This document shows, in pieces, positions 6,836-15,611 of a DNA stretch of 29,648 nucleotides. How positions within the stretch are numbered: the stretch's first letter is position 1; the number at the start of each line of letters is the position of its first letter. The stretch covers positions 1-29,648 of the forward strand of contig JBBDIM010000092.1 in NCBI GenBank assembly GCA_040880405.1, given 5' to 3'. The notes under the pieces are model-generated. The model worked only from the letters and a program-made list of their open reading frames with translations, ran no database searches and was not told where the DNA came from. The stretch is from JBBDIM01 sp040880405 (lineage in GTDB: Bacteria; Planctomycetota; Planctomycetia; Pirellulales; Pirellulaceae). The translations under genes and the position numbers were made by a program.

Positions 6836-9136
6836 CTAAGGGGCTTCCCACCGCACCGGATAAACGACCACGCGGGGGTTTTGCTCGTCGCCGATTTGGA
6901 AGGTGGGTTCCCCTAGGATTTGCTGCGCCGTCAGCTCCGCGAACAGCTCTGGGGTGACTTCCGGCGGGAAGCCGTAGTTGCCGGGGCTGCGGAACCGGGC
7001 GATCTCACCCCAGTGAACGTAGAGGTGACTGATTCGCCGCTCGGCGAGCCAGGCCCGGCGGGCGTCCGCATTGAGTGGAACCAAGGGGCGCAGCGGCGAC
7101 GGATCGAAGCAGGTGTGGTACAGCACCGGCCCACGGAAATAGAACGGGGCGCTGTCGCCGGTCGCCAAGACGGTTTGACCGGCGGGGACAGATTCGTTCA
7201 GGTGGGCGATTGCCGGGCTGCGGCTTGTTTCCTGGCTCAGCCGGAGGGACTCCAGGGTAACCAACAGACGCGGGTCAAGTTGGGCGACCGGCGGGACTTG
7301 CAGCAGCAAAAAGCCGATCAGCACCACCAACCCGCACGCCAATTGCATCGTGAGGCGGCCCCACTTGCCGGTCTCAGCGGATACCTTCGCCGCGCCGAGA
7401 CCCGCGAGCAGACAAGCCAGCGGAAACAGCGGCAGCCAAAACCGCTCCAGGCGATGCGAGAGGAGCCACCACACGGCGAAATGGAAGAGCATGATCCCGA
7501 GCAAGATCCAGGCAACGCGGCGGTTCTCCCCCAGCCAGGCCATCGCCCCCAGGGGAACGAGCAGGAGCATCGTCCAAGGGCTGGCGTACAGCAGCGACGT
7601 TACCGCGTTGAATAGCTGTGGCAGGCTGTAGCGGTTGCCTTGGGGATCGGCCGGCACTTGGTGGGCCTCGTTCCACTGGGCGATGTTCTCCGCAGCGCGG
7701 ATGTCGCTCGGGAAGATATTCCCGGCCAGCGGGAAGACGGGGTTGCCAGTCTGCCAGGCGTTCTTCGCGAGCCAAGGCCCGCAGACCACCAGCACGGCGA
7801 GCCAAAACAGGAGTTGGGTGCGCCAGAGCTTGGGCAATTCGGTTCGAAATCGCCAAGCCAATAACGCAGCCACCGGTATCGCACAAAGGGGCAGGGCGGG
7901 GTACTTGATGGCGATCGCCATGCCGGCCATGAGCCCGCTGACGACGATCAGGCCGCCGAGGATACGGGTAGGTAGTTCCTCGCCTTGCTTCTTCCGCGCT
8001 TGCGGTAAAAACATCCACAAGATCGGATAAAAGGCGGCCAAGGTGAAAAACGCCCAGGCTCCATCGACCAGCCCCTGCACGGAGACCTTCACCAGCCACG
8101 GGGTCGCCAAGCATGCGATCGCGGCGACCTGACCCGCCATCGGTGAGGCCAACCGCTTGCCAGCCGACCACAAAAGCAGCGCCGTGAGTGGCAGTAGCAA
8201 GGCGAGGATCGTCTTGCCGACAAGCGTCCCGGTAAACCAGGCGTCTTCCCAAGGTAGAAAAATCATCGGCAGCAGTGCCCACAGCTCCGCTCCCATCGGC
8301 AGCCCGGAGTAGACGTTGTGCGGGAGATGCGTGATCCTACCGGCGGCGAACCACTCTTTGGGAACCTGGGCGTGGTATTCGATGACGTCGTATTCATACG
8401 GCGGAAGCATCCCGGCGAGCAGGATGTAGAGGGTCAGTGGAATCGTGAAAAGCCACCACCAGCGGCCCAGGCCGGGGGCGACCGGTTCCGGGGCGGTGGA
8501 AACTTGCGGGGAGTCGGTCTCTTCCACCTCCAGGGCTGCCCGGGGGATGCTTTCCAGAACTTCCCGTTTCCAAGCTCGGCCGCCGAGGATCAACACCACG
8601 ACCAGCGGGACGGTGACCAGCAGCGGATAGTGCAGTAGCCCCGCCAGGCCGACCAGCAGGGTCCAGGTGGAAAGCGTGGTCAGGCCCAGGGCCAAGGAGT
8701 AAGCGAAATGCTCGGCTCGGTCGAGTCGCGCGGAAAGTCTTAGCCACATCAACAGGACGGCACCCAGGGTGTAGGCGACCGCCAGCATTAGGGCGGTGAT
8801 GGCAAGGATCGGTACACGGTCGAAGATGCCGACTCGGTCGGCCGGTTCGCCGGTCATGTTGCCCAGGAAGGTGGGGAGCTCGACCAGGGTGACCATCAGC
8901 AGTTGGAAGCGGCTCAGTTCCAGCGGTGGCTGGCCCGGCTCGGTTGGCAGGGGTGGCATTGAGGCGGCGAAGTAGAGGGGGGCATACAGCAGCAGAATGC
9001 CCCAGAACCAAACGACGGGAAACCGGGGCGAACCCCAGGCGGAGCCCGGTTCCGGACCATCCGGGGCGGTTTCAAGCTTTTTTTTGCGGGAAGATCGGGC
9101 CACGATGCGAGAAAACCGGTTGCGAAAGCTCCCCAA
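6836..9136 (-). CDS. Polytopic membrane protein, GT-C glycosyltransferase-like
   Basis: The product is up to 766 residues. A basic N-terminus (SRIVARSSRKKKLE) precedes about a dozen hydrophobic segments, the first near 41-60, with further ones near 108-131, 145-168, 172-185 and 226-244. After the latter comes the acidic loop PPYEYDVIEYHAQVPKEWF (Asp250, Glu253). An acidic loop between early helices is the hallmark of GT-C enzymes (PMT/ArnT/RgtA-like), which use polyprenyl-phosphate sugars outside the membrane. The last 130 residues form a soluble extracytoplasmic part with Trp- and Tyr-rich sequence. Only TTG (9136) or GTG (9103) can begin the frame before the first membrane segment, since a stop lies just upstream; neither has a clear ribosome binding site. 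The acceptor is unknown. It is divergent from the aldolase gene, 133 bp apart. Confidence 0.65.
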   Translation of the reverse strand: MGSFRNRFSRIVARSSRKKKLETAPDGPEPGSAWGSPRFPVVWFWGILLLYAPLYFAASMPPLPTEPGQPPLELSRFQLLMVTLVELPTFLGNMTGEPADRVGIFDRVPILAITALMLAVAYTLGAVLLMWLRLSARLDRAEHFAYSLALGLTTLSTWTLLVGLAGLLHYPLLVTVPLVVVLILGGRAWKREVLESIPRAALEVEETDSPQVSTAPEPVAPGLGRWWWLFTIPLTLYILLAGMLPPYEYDVIEYHAQVPKEWFAAGRITHLPHNVYSGLPMGAELWALLPMIFLPWEDAWFTGTLVGKTILALLLPLTALLLWSAGKRLASPMAGQVAAIACLATPWLVKVSVQGLVDGAWAFFTLAAFYPILWMFLPQARKKQGEELPTRILGGLIVVSGLMAGMAIAIKYPALPLCAIPVAALLAWRFRTELPKLWRTQLLFWLAVLVVCGPWLAKNAWQTGNPVFPLAGNIFPSDIRAAENIAQWNEAHQVPADPQGNRYSLPQLFNAVTSLLYASPWTMLLLVPLGAMAWLGENRRVAWILLGIMLFHFAVWWLLSHRLERFWLPLFPLACLLAGLGAAKVSAETGKWGRLTMQLACGLVVLIGFLLLQVPPVAQLDPRLLVTLESLRLSQETSRSPAIAHLNESVPAGQTVLATGDSAPFYFRGPVLYHTCFDPSPLRPLVPLNADARRAWLAERRISHLYVHWGEIARFRSPGNYGFPPEVTPELFAELTAQQILGEPTFQIGDEQNPRVVVYPVRWEAP

Positions 9137-9269
9137 CCGTGACGACCGGCGGGAGCTGGATTATGATCTACAGTTGTGACGATTGCTTACCGATAAGCAG
9201 TCCTGCCATTGTAAACCAACCGGCCGCCTTGCGGCATCCGCCCTCAACTCGCCTCTCTGATCGCCTCGC

Positions 9270-10292
9270 ATGACTAGCACCGCCCGACTTTCCGGCATTT
9301 TTACCCCCAATATCGTCCCGCTCGACTCCCGCGGAGAAATCAACGAGGAGGAGCTGCGGCGGTATGTCGATTGGTTGATCGAACGCGGGGTCCATGGACT
9401 CTACCCCAACGGCTCGACCGGGGAGTTCTTGCGGTTCACGGTCGAGGAGCGGCGGCGGATTATCGCGATCATCGCCGATCAAACGAGAGGCCGCGTCCCG
9501 ATTTTGGCGGGGGCCGCCGAGGCCAATGTCCGCGAGACGATCAAGGCGTGCGAGGCCTATCACGGCATGGGCTGCCGCGCCGTGGCGATTGTCTCCCCGT
9601 TCTACTACAAACTGAGCCCCCAGGCGGTGTACGCCTATTTCAAAGAGATCGGCGACAACACGCCGATCGACGTGACCCTGTACAACATTCCGATGTTTGC
9701 CTCACCGATCGACGTACCGACGGTCCGCCGCTTGGCGGATGAGTGCCCCAAAATTGTGGCGATCAAGGATTCCTCCGGCGACATCCCGCACATGATGCGG
9801 ATGATTACCGCGGTCCGGCCGATCCGGCCCGACTTCGCCTTCATGACCGGCTGGGACGCGGCCCTCATGCCAATGCTGCTGATCGGCTGCGACGGCGGAA
9901 CCAACGCCACCAGTGGCGTGGTGCCGGAGATTACGCGCAAGCTGTACGACCTGACCATGGCCGGCAACATCGCCGAGGCGCGGGAACTGCAATTCCGGCT
10001 TTTGACGCTGTTCGACGCGATGATCCAGAACAGTGAATTCCCTGAAGGTTTCCGGGCCTCTTTGGCCCTGCGAGGATTTAAGCCAGGCAGTGGCCGCCAA
10101 CCGCAATCGGACAGCCAGCGGCAAGAGATCGATGTGCTCCGCAAGCAACTGCAATGCTTGCTGGCCGCCGAGGGATTCGTGGACGAGCCCGTCGGTGGTT
10201 GCCCCGTGGGGACAAGCGTCGAGCCGGACGAGATTGCCCGGATTGTCAGCGGGGTGGTGGAAGAACTCAAGCGGCGGGGGATGGCGAAGTAA
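9270..10292 (+). CDS. DapA/NanA-family aldolase (dihydrodipicolinate synthase-like)
   Basis: The product is 340 residues. The (beta/alpha)8 aldolase landmarks are present: GSTGE at 48-52 for the substrate carboxylate, LYNIP with Tyr138, and VAIKDSSGD with the Schiff-base Lys166. These enzymes form or cleave bonds to pyruvate, as in lysine synthesis, sialic acid breakdown or sugar-acid catabolism. The family usually has about 290-310 residues. Here a further 50 or so residues follow the barrel, with a helical stretch (RQEIDVLRKQLQCLLAA) and EIARIVSGVVEELKRRG. The substrate cannot be read from the sequence, so no symbol is given; a dapA role is possible but no lysine genes are nearby. The gene ends at the hairpin terminator at 10309-10340. 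Confidence 0.85.
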   Translation: MTSTARLSGIFTPNIVPLDSRGEINEEELRRYVDWLIERGVHGLYPNGSTGEFLRFTVEERRRIIAIIADQTRGRVPILAGAAEANVRETIKACEAYHGMGCRAVAIVSPFYYKLSPQAVYAYFKEIGDNTPIDVTLYNIPMFASPIDVPTVRRLADECPKIVAIKDSSGDIPHMMRMITAVRPIRPDFAFMTGWDAALMPMLLIGCDGGTNATSGVVPEITRKLYDLTMAGNIAEARELQFRLLTLFDAMIQNSEFPEGFRASLALRGFKPGSGRQPQSDSQRQEIDVLRKQLQCLLAAEGFVDEPVGGCPVGTSVEPDEIARIVSGVVEELKRRGMAK

Positions 10293-10308
10293 GCACTCCA
10301 AGAAACAC

Positions 10309-10340
10309 ACAAAGGCCACGCAAATGCGTGGCCTTTGTGG
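10309..10340. terminator. Bidirectional hairpin terminator between convergent genes
   Basis: Perfect 14-bp arms CACAAAGGCCACGC and GCGTGGCCTTTGTG enclose the loop AAAT. It lies 16 bp after the aldolase TAA and 29 bp before the 3' end of the convergent secreted-protein gene. The arms end in A/T bases (AAAC upstream, GTTTG downstream), giving a weak tail on both strands. Confidence 0.8.
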
Positions 10341-10369
10341 TTTGACTCGGAATCTTCCGCTCGACTGAC

Positions 10370-11299
10370 CTACGGCAGGAGGTAACGGAGGACGTTCCGG
10401 ACCGGTTGGCCGTCGGGATAAACTTTCGGTTGACCATACAGGCCTTGCCCCAGGGAAAAACTGGTCGGCATCGAGCTGAGTGGAAGCACCGGACGGAACG
10501 TGCTTTGCGGGATCGGCACGACGGCCGGGTTAGCGACGACTGGTGCCTGAACCACCGGGGCGCGGACCGTCGAACCTTGTACCACTGGAACCGACAGCGA
10601 CGGGGCGACATCGGCAGCCTGGTAGCGGGTAACGATTTGACGCTGAGGAGCCGGTTGATAGTGAAGCGTTTGCTGAACCGGGCTCACGCTCTGGACCTGG
10701 CTACCATATCCCACGGTCGTCCGGCCGATCGTGTGCCACTCGCTGGCCCCGACTGGTTGCTGGTATTCGGCTCGTTGGACGGTGTAGGTTGGTGTGGATG
10801 AATAGGTTTGCGTCGGCTGTTGGTACCGGACAACGGTCGGGGCCTGAGCGACTCGCACCGGCTCTTCGTACCGCACGGTTTGGACCTGCTGCGGGGCGTC
10901 GTAAACAATCCGCGTCGCTTCGTGCGTCACCGGCATCATGTTGGAAGTCGGAATGTTGTCCGACTGCGGGGCATAGTAGGTCCGCCGGACAATGTCCCCT
11001 TCACGGGTCTCGCTGATCGTCCGCCATTGCGATTCGTCACTTTCGTAACGCCGCGTCTCTTCCTGCTGCGGATTGCTGTAGTGGGCTTCACCGCTGGAGG
11101 TGAGCGTGATCTCGCGGCGATCTCCCGACAGGGGCTTCAGCGTGGTGACTGGGCGATCCTCCAGGTAAGTGGCATCCACCAGTTCCCACTGCGTCTGTTG
11201 GGCGGCCAACGGGGCGGTCAATGCGGTCGCGATCAAAACGGCCGCGGTAACCGGGAGGGCCAAGGTATATCGGAGGGCTTGTGTGGTGAAGATTCGCAT
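10370..11299 (-). CDS. Secreted Gln/Tyr/Val/Pro-rich protein of unknown function
   Basis: The product is 309 residues from the ATG at 11299, which has AAGGGA eight bases upstream. The frame extends 26 codons further, but only this start places a signal peptide at the N-terminus (MRIFTTQALRYTLALPV, hydrophobic core, likely cleavage after PLAA). The next 100 residues are polar and include WELVDATYLEDRPVTTLKP. The middle is low-complexity, with recurring short units such as VRYEEPV, VVRYQQPT and YQQPVGAS. The end YPDGQPVRNVLRYLLP resembles ends of other secreted planctomycete proteins. No catalytic motif is seen. A structural or cell-envelope role is plausible but not shown. Confidence 0.65.
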   Translation of the reverse strand: MRIFTTQALRYTLALPVTAAVLIATALTAPLAAQQTQWELVDATYLEDRPVTTLKPLSGDRREITLTSSGEAHYSNPQQEETRRYESDESQWRTISETREGDIVRRTYYAPQSDNIPTSNMMPVTHEATRIVYDAPQQVQTVRYEEPVRVAQAPTVVRYQQPTQTYSSTPTYTVQRAEYQQPVGASEWHTIGRTTVGYGSQVQSVSPVQQTLHYQPAPQRQIVTRYQAADVAPSLSVPVVQGSTVRAPVVQAPVVANPAVVPIPQSTFRPVLPLSSMPTSFSLGQGLYGQPKVYPDGQPVRNVLRYLLP

Positions 11300-11662
11300 G
11301 GGTGGTTCCCTTCCAGAAATTATCGTCCGAGTCGTAAGTTGATTGGAGATTCCGAGTCTCTCCCTCCCATATTGCAATTGGTATGCCGAAATTGCAAGGA
11401 TTCAGGGCGCAAATCGTCTCTGGAAGGGCTAGCGTCCTCGAAGGAGAAATTGCTAAGCAGTTACCGAGCCGAGAGTTCGTGATGCTGTCACTTTGGGCCG
11501 CAAGGCGAGAAAAATGTCTCGCGACAGCGGCTGGTCACTTCGCTTAACGGAGGTCGCCGATGTAAAGATTACAATCGGTCGTGGTCCGTTATCAGCGACG
11601 GACGGGCGTGTCTCATTTTGGTCGCCCGATGACCAGTAATTTGGCGGGAGGGGGATTGGGCC
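11300..11662. other. Gene-free stretch upstream of the secreted-protein gene
   Basis: These 363 bases separate the start of the secreted-protein gene from the family-2 palindrome beyond nhaC. Two copies of ATTGCAA occur near 11374-11396. There is no convincing reading frame, RNA gene or strong hairpin. The promoter of the secreted-protein gene should be here, but I cannot place its -10 and -35 boxes with confidence. Confidence 0.4.
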
Positions 11663-11747
11663 GTGAGAAAGGGGTCAGGACTCTTTTTCCCAAACCGTTT
11701 TCAATTGGTCAGCGCCAGATGAAAAAGAGTCCTGACCCCTTTCTCAC
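11663..11747. repeat. Family-2 palindrome (GGGGTCAGGACTC), copy 1
   Basis: Perfect 27-base arms at 11663-11689 and 11721-11747 surround a 31-base loop. The arm outer ends read GTGAGAAAGG/CCTTTCTCAC. The TGA stop of nhaC (11744-11746) lies inside the right arm, so the element forms the extreme 3' end of that gene. Copies 2 and 3 are at 17945-18033 and 23688-23772. Confidence 0.92.
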
Positions 11748-13333
11748 TCGTTTTGCTCCGCCTCGGGAGCTTTTCCGAGTAGCCAGACCATCGCAATCAG
11801 CATGCCCAGCCCCATCACGTGGCACCATAATACCGGCAGGCCTAGCCCAATCGGTAAGGTTCCGCAGAGGATCGCGATCGCCCCGCCCAGCAGGGCATAC
11901 GGCATTTGGGTTCGGACGTGGCTGATGTGATCGCACCCGCAGGCCTGGGAACTGAGGATGGTGGTATCAGAGATCGGCGAGCAGTGGTCGCCAAAAATCG
12001 CCCCCGCCAAAACCCCGCCGACAACGGCCAGAAGTTGGGCCGAGCCGAACTCGGAGGTGGGGTCTCCCACGGCGGCTACGGTGATGGGAATTGCCAACGG
12101 CATCATGATTCCCATGGTGCCCCAACTCGTTCCGGTGCAAAACGCGATCACCCCAGCCAGGACGAAGGTGACCGTCGGCAGCAGCCAGACCGGCATGTTG
12201 GACTCGACCAAGGCAGCGAGGTAGGTGTCGGTCTCCAAGGCCTCGTTCAGGGTGACCAGCCCGGCCGCCAGCCAGAGGATCAACAAGGCGGGAAAAATCG
12301 CCTTGCCGCCGTGGAACAGGGAAAGGATCAGATCTCGTGACGAGAGCACACGCTGGCTGGCGATCATGCTGACCGCCAGTAGCAGACCGGTCGCGGCTCC
12401 GATCAGCAGCGATATAGCCGGTTGAGCGGCCCCGACGATATCTCGCAAGGTCGGATCGATCACCCCCTCATTAATCGCCGCTTCCCACCCGGTGAAACCG
12501 AGCATGCCCATCGCGACCAACACCGTGCCGCCGATCGGCACCACCGCGTTGTACCAGCGGGGCGGAGCGGGGGAGGTGCGGTCGTTGGGTGTTTCGGCCA
12601 GGGCGTCGGTGCGGGGTTCATCTGCTTGAAGTTGGGCCCTTTCCGCTTTGAGCATTGGGCCGAAGTCGCGGTTCAAAATCGCCAGAATCGGCACCAGCAG
12701 CAAGGCCCACCAGCTATAGAAGCGGTACGGGATGCTCTCGATGAATAGCTGGAAGGCGTCCGCCTCGATCGACGTGTCGAGCTTCGTCAGGCCGTCGGCG
12801 ATGTACTCGATTTCGATCGCGACCCAGGTCGAGATCAGGGCCAGCCCGGCGACTGGGGCGGCGGTCGAGTCGATCATGTAGGCGAGCTTTTCTCGCGAGA
12901 TCCGGAGCCGATCGGTCACCGGCCGCAAGGTGCCGCCCAAGAGCAGCATGTTGGCGTAGTCGTCAAAGAAGATCACCAGCCCCAACAGCCAAGTGGTGAT
13001 TTGTCCCCGCTTGCGCGTGTACGCAAACCGGACGACGATATTCACCAAGCCTCGCATCCCGCCGGAGGCGGAGATCAGGCCGATTAGCGCGCCCATCGTG
13101 AGGGTAAAGCCGTAGACCTGAATCTTGTCCCAAGAGATCAGCTTGGCCCAAAAGGCCTCGACTACTGCGAATTGCAGCGCCGCGATTGGATAGCCACCCT
13201 TGTAGATCAGGCTCCCCAGCAAAATGCCGAACGTCAGCGAGGGTAACGTCTTCCGCGTGGCGATCGCCATCACGATCGTCACCACTGGGGGCAATATGCT
13301 GAGCCAGCCAAAGGGATGACTGCCATTTTCCAT
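11744..13333 (-). CDS. NhaC-family Na+/H+ antiporter
   Basis: The product is 529 residues with a dozen or so hydrophobic segments. NhaC-family landmarks are IFFDDYANMLLLGG (121-134), DSTAAPVAGLALISTW (from 155), GTSWGTMGIMMPLAIP, and the C-terminal GDHCSPISDTTILSSQACGC. The family exchanges sodium (or other cations or small organic ions) for protons across the inner membrane. A hydrophilic stretch of about 40 residues (KAERAQLQADEPRTDAL and following) lies mid-protein. The ATG at 13333 has AGGGA about 12 bases upstream. It follows the histidine kinase gene by 52 bp on the same strand and may share its transcript. The stop codon is inside a family-2 palindrome. Confidence 0.88.
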   Translation of the reverse strand: MENGSHPFGWLSILPPVVTIVMAIATRKTLPSLTFGILLGSLIYKGGYPIAALQFAVVEAFWAKLISWDKIQVYGFTLTMGALIGLISASGGMRGLVNIVVRFAYTRKRGQITTWLLGLVIFFDDYANMLLLGGTLRPVTDRLRISREKLAYMIDSTAAPVAGLALISTWVAIEIEYIADGLTKLDTSIEADAFQLFIESIPYRFYSWWALLLVPILAILNRDFGPMLKAERAQLQADEPRTDALAETPNDRTSPAPPRWYNAVVPIGGTVLVAMGMLGFTGWEAAINEGVIDPTLRDIVGAAQPAISLLIGAATGLLLAVSMIASQRVLSSRDLILSLFHGGKAIFPALLILWLAAGLVTLNEALETDTYLAALVESNMPVWLLPTVTFVLAGVIAFCTGTSWGTMGIMMPLAIPITVAAVGDPTSEFGSAQLLAVVGGVLAGAIFGDHCSPISDTTILSSQACGCDHISHVRTQMPYALLGGAIAILCGTLPIGLGLPVLWCHVMGLGMLIAMVWLLGKAPEAEQNE

Positions 13334-13385
13334 AACGTCGAGTCCCTTTTGCTGCGTGACAAACCAAGAACGATTATCGCGGAAT

Positions 13386-14117
13386 TTACGGCGACTCCGG
13401 AGGTGTCCGGGGAATCCAAATCACCAGCTTCGCGCCCGGCGTGTGACTGGTATCGAAGGATACACCCCCATGGTGCGCCATGACAATGGTCCAGCACTTG
13501 GAGAGCCCAAAACCAAGCCCCCGGCCCGCTTCGCGGCCACTGTGGAACGGATCGAAGGCGGCCTGGGCCATTTCCTGGGAAATCCCAGGTCCGGTATCGG
13601 TGATGGTAACCACCACGCGGTCCTCGTGCGAGTCGGCGGCCAAATTCAATTCACCTCCGGTGACCAAGGCCTCTAGGCTGTTACGAACCGCAGCGCCCAA
13701 AGCGACCAGCAGTTGGTTGTCGTCGGCGACCAGGGGAATCGGTTTGTCTGGCAGACTGATCGTTAGATTCGTCGCTTGACGCTGGGCCGCCGGGAGCCGC
13801 TCGGCGTGGCAGGTCCGGACGATTTCCGCCAGATCACAGGGGGCAAACTTGGGCCGAGGTGGCCGGGCGAAGAGCATCAGGTCGGCGATCATCTCGTGAC
13901 CCCGCATCGCCTGGGTGTAGATCGTGGCCAGCTCATGCCGACGCTGCGGGTCGGACTCGCCGCTGAGCAACAGTTGAGCCCGACTGGCGATGTTTGCCAG
14001 CGGGTTGTTGATCTCATGGCTGGCCCCATAGGCCAGCCGATGCAGCGATTTGAGCTTCTCGTCCCGTAGCAGCAAGTGCCAAGCCTCGGAGCCAGGAATG
14101 GGTGGGTTTTCGTGCAT
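13386..14117 (-). CDS. Soluble sensor histidine kinase (HisKA-HATPase)
   Basis: The product is 243 residues. The dimerisation and phosphoacceptor region has ASHEINNPLANI (His34), a variant common in NtrB-like kinases. The ATPase domain shows the N box AAVRNSLEAL, G1 box DTGPGIS, F box FDPFHSG and G2 box GRGLGFGLS. No membrane segment and only about 25 residues precede the H box, so there is no sensing domain of its own; input must come from a partner protein or the cytoplasm. The HTH-receiver gene at 14535-15113 lies upstream on the same strand and is the natural candidate partner, although a 214-bp family-1 element separates the two. nhaC follows 52 bp downstream. Confidence 0.9.
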   Translation of the reverse strand: MHENPPIPGSEAWHLLLRDEKLKSLHRLAYGASHEINNPLANIASRAQLLLSGESDPQRRHELATIYTQAMRGHEMIADLMLFARPPRPKFAPCDLAEIVRTCHAERLPAAQRQATNLTISLPDKPIPLVADDNQLLVALGAAVRNSLEALVTGGELNLAADSHEDRVVVTITDTGPGISQEMAQAAFDPFHSGREAGRGLGFGLSKCWTIVMAHHGGVSFDTSHTPGAKLVIWIPRTPPESP

Positions 14118-14185
14118 GGGGATAACCAGCGGCCCGCCATCCTTCGAGACGAGTTGGGAGGCTGTGCCTGTGGCGAATGAAACTC

Positions 14186-14399
14186 GGGTGCCATGCCCAC
14201 GCCCTCCAACGTGGGCATGTTTTGGCGGGGCCGTTTTCCACAGGCAACTCGATTAACAATGACCGAAACGGCCGACCGTGAAATTCCCTCAATAGCAATG
14301 CTGTCTAATGGAACCAGAGACGGCGTCCGGATTTCCAGGAGAAGGGACGTTCATCTCACACTTCTCATGCCCACGTTGGAGGGCGTGGGCATGGCACCC
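14186..14399 (+). mobile_element. Family-1 terminal-hairpin element, copy B (214 bp)
   Basis: The terminal inverted repeats at 14186-14219 and 14366-14399 are exact over 34 bases. Each is itself a hairpin: GGGTGC, then CATGCCCACG-CCCTCCAA-CGTGGGCATG. The 146-bp interior encodes no protein. Its end (CACTTCTCATG side) matches copy D and its start matches copies A and C. No flanking target duplication is evident. It lies between the regulator gene and the histidine kinase gene. Confidence 0.88.
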
Positions 14400-14459
14400 A
14401 GCTTGCTAAAAGCGTGGGTGAACCGCGGGTGATTATCGACTTGGTTGGTACTTCCCCCA

Positions 14460-14481
14460 CGCTCTTGGCGAGCGTAGCTAC
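14460..14481. repeat. Small hairpin plus palindrome downstream of the HTH-receiver gene
   Basis: CGCTC-TTGGC-GAGCG is followed directly by the palindrome GTAGCTAC. It lies about 55 bp past the stop of the regulator gene. I have the impression that this wording is common between planctomycete genes, but cannot check it. The rest of 14400-14534 shows no gene. Confidence 0.5.
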
Positions 14482-14534
14482 GAAACACAACTCTGTGCCC
14501 TCTGAGTGCTCTGTGGCTAAAACTGAAGTCGCGG

Positions 14535-15113
14535 CTAGCTGCGGACCGATTCCAAGTCGAGCATGCCGCAGGCTTTTTCGACCAGGGCCTCAACCGAAAA
14601 CGGCTTCTGCATGAACTCGTTCGCCCCGCAGGCCATCAGGTCGGCGACTTTGTCCTGCTCGATCATCCCGGAGATGCAGAGGATTTTGACATCCTCCATC
14701 GTCCGGTCCATCCGAACGCGTTGGCAGACTTCTTTACCGTTGATATCGGGCAGCATGATATCGAGCACGACGATATCGGGGTGAAACTCCTTAACCAACA
14801 TCCCGGCGTCGAAGCCGTTGTTGGCGGTGCGGAGCTCGAACCGGCCATCTCGCTCGAAGGCATCGACCAGCAGTTCCACCAAATCGACGTCGTCGTCGAC
14901 GATTAAGGCCTTCCGCTTGCCACTCTCTAGGGCGTCGGTCGGGATGCCATTCTCACGCATGAAGGCATAAAGCTGGTCGCGGGGAATCCGTCGAAAGCGG
15001 CTACCAGGGACGCGGAAGCCCTTGAGTTGCCCCGAGTCGAAGCAGCGAATAATGGTTTGCTGGCTGACTTTGCAGATCTTGGCCGCTTCACCGGTCGTAA
15101 AGACTGTTTTCAT
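14535..15113 (-). CDS. HTH (excisionase-type) plus response-regulator receiver protein
   Basis: The product is 192 residues. Residues 3-55 form a MerR/excisionase-type helix-turn-helix (FTTGEAAKICKVSQQTIIRC, then GQLKGFRVPGSRFRRI). Residues 67-190 form a receiver domain: acidic Asp73-Asp75 (VDDDVDLV), phosphoacceptor Asp118 in VVLDIMLPD, Ser148 in ISGM, and Lys170 in MQKPF. Most response regulators have the receiver first, so this reversed order is unusual. Phosphorylation presumably changes DNA binding or dimerisation. The soluble kinase at 13386-14117 is the likely partner. The recognition site is unknown. The ATG at 15113 has only a weak upstream purine stretch. Confidence 0.9.
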   Translation of the reverse strand: MKTVFTTGEAAKICKVSQQTIIRCFDSGQLKGFRVPGSRFRRIPRDQLYAFMRENGIPTDALESGKRKALIVDDDVDLVELLVDAFERDGRFELRTANNGFDAGMLVKEFHPDIVVLDIMLPDINGKEVCQRVRMDRTMEDVKILCISGMIEQDKVADLMACGANEFMQKPFSVEALVEKACGMLDLESVRS

Positions 15114-15611
15114 GATTCCGTCTATTCCTATCCGTAGCCTAGTGGCGTGCCGAGCGAGGTGAGGATCCCGGCGATCACCAGATGAGCATTCCCCGTGCTC
15201 GCATCATCCATGTCCAAAGGGCAAATCGCCGAACATCGTGGGTTGGGGCTGAACGTGCCCCCTGCCCGCATGTCCAACGGACCCAGCCCTTTCAAAACGC
15301 GAAGTCTTTGGAGTGTGTGCAGTTAGTCCACCCGGCAAATTCGTGGGTATCTCCGCTGATTATCCGGTTGTACCCCGTTTACCGAATTTGCCAGATGTCG
15401 GAATTATATCGTCCTAGAATTCCGAGTCAAGATTGATGCATTCGGCGTAAGGGTTTTATTTATAACGACTTGCGTCGTTTGCTCGAATGTTGGCCAATTT
15501 TTGTGTATTCCGAGTCCGGAAAAAATCAAGGGCTGAAATAGAAATCGCCAAGCCCCGACATGGGGGCAGGCCCGCTGCCAATGCCAGCGGTTCGAGAAAC
15601 CGGATTGAGCT
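15114..15611. other. Gene-free stretch upstream of the HTH-receiver gene
   Basis: About 500 bases separate the regulator start from family-1 copy C. An 84-codon frame at 15182-15436 has no protein-like composition. The part near 15419-15530 is A/T-rich and contains ATTCCGAGTC twice and a small ACGAC-TTGC-GTCGT hairpin; a promoter or control region for the regulator is plausible. AGCGGTTCGAGAAACCGG near 15587 looks like a tRNA T-loop but has no other tRNA parts. Confidence 0.4.

Noticed and set aside
15182..15436. 84-codon plus-strand frame upstream of the HTH-receiver gene
   Set aside because: No ribosome binding site, no recognisable motif, and a composition typical of non-coding DNA.
15587..15604. 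Possible tRNA T-loop (GGTTCGAGAAACC)
   Set aside because: No acceptor stem, D-arm or anticodon arm can be paired around it; it is a simple small hairpin.
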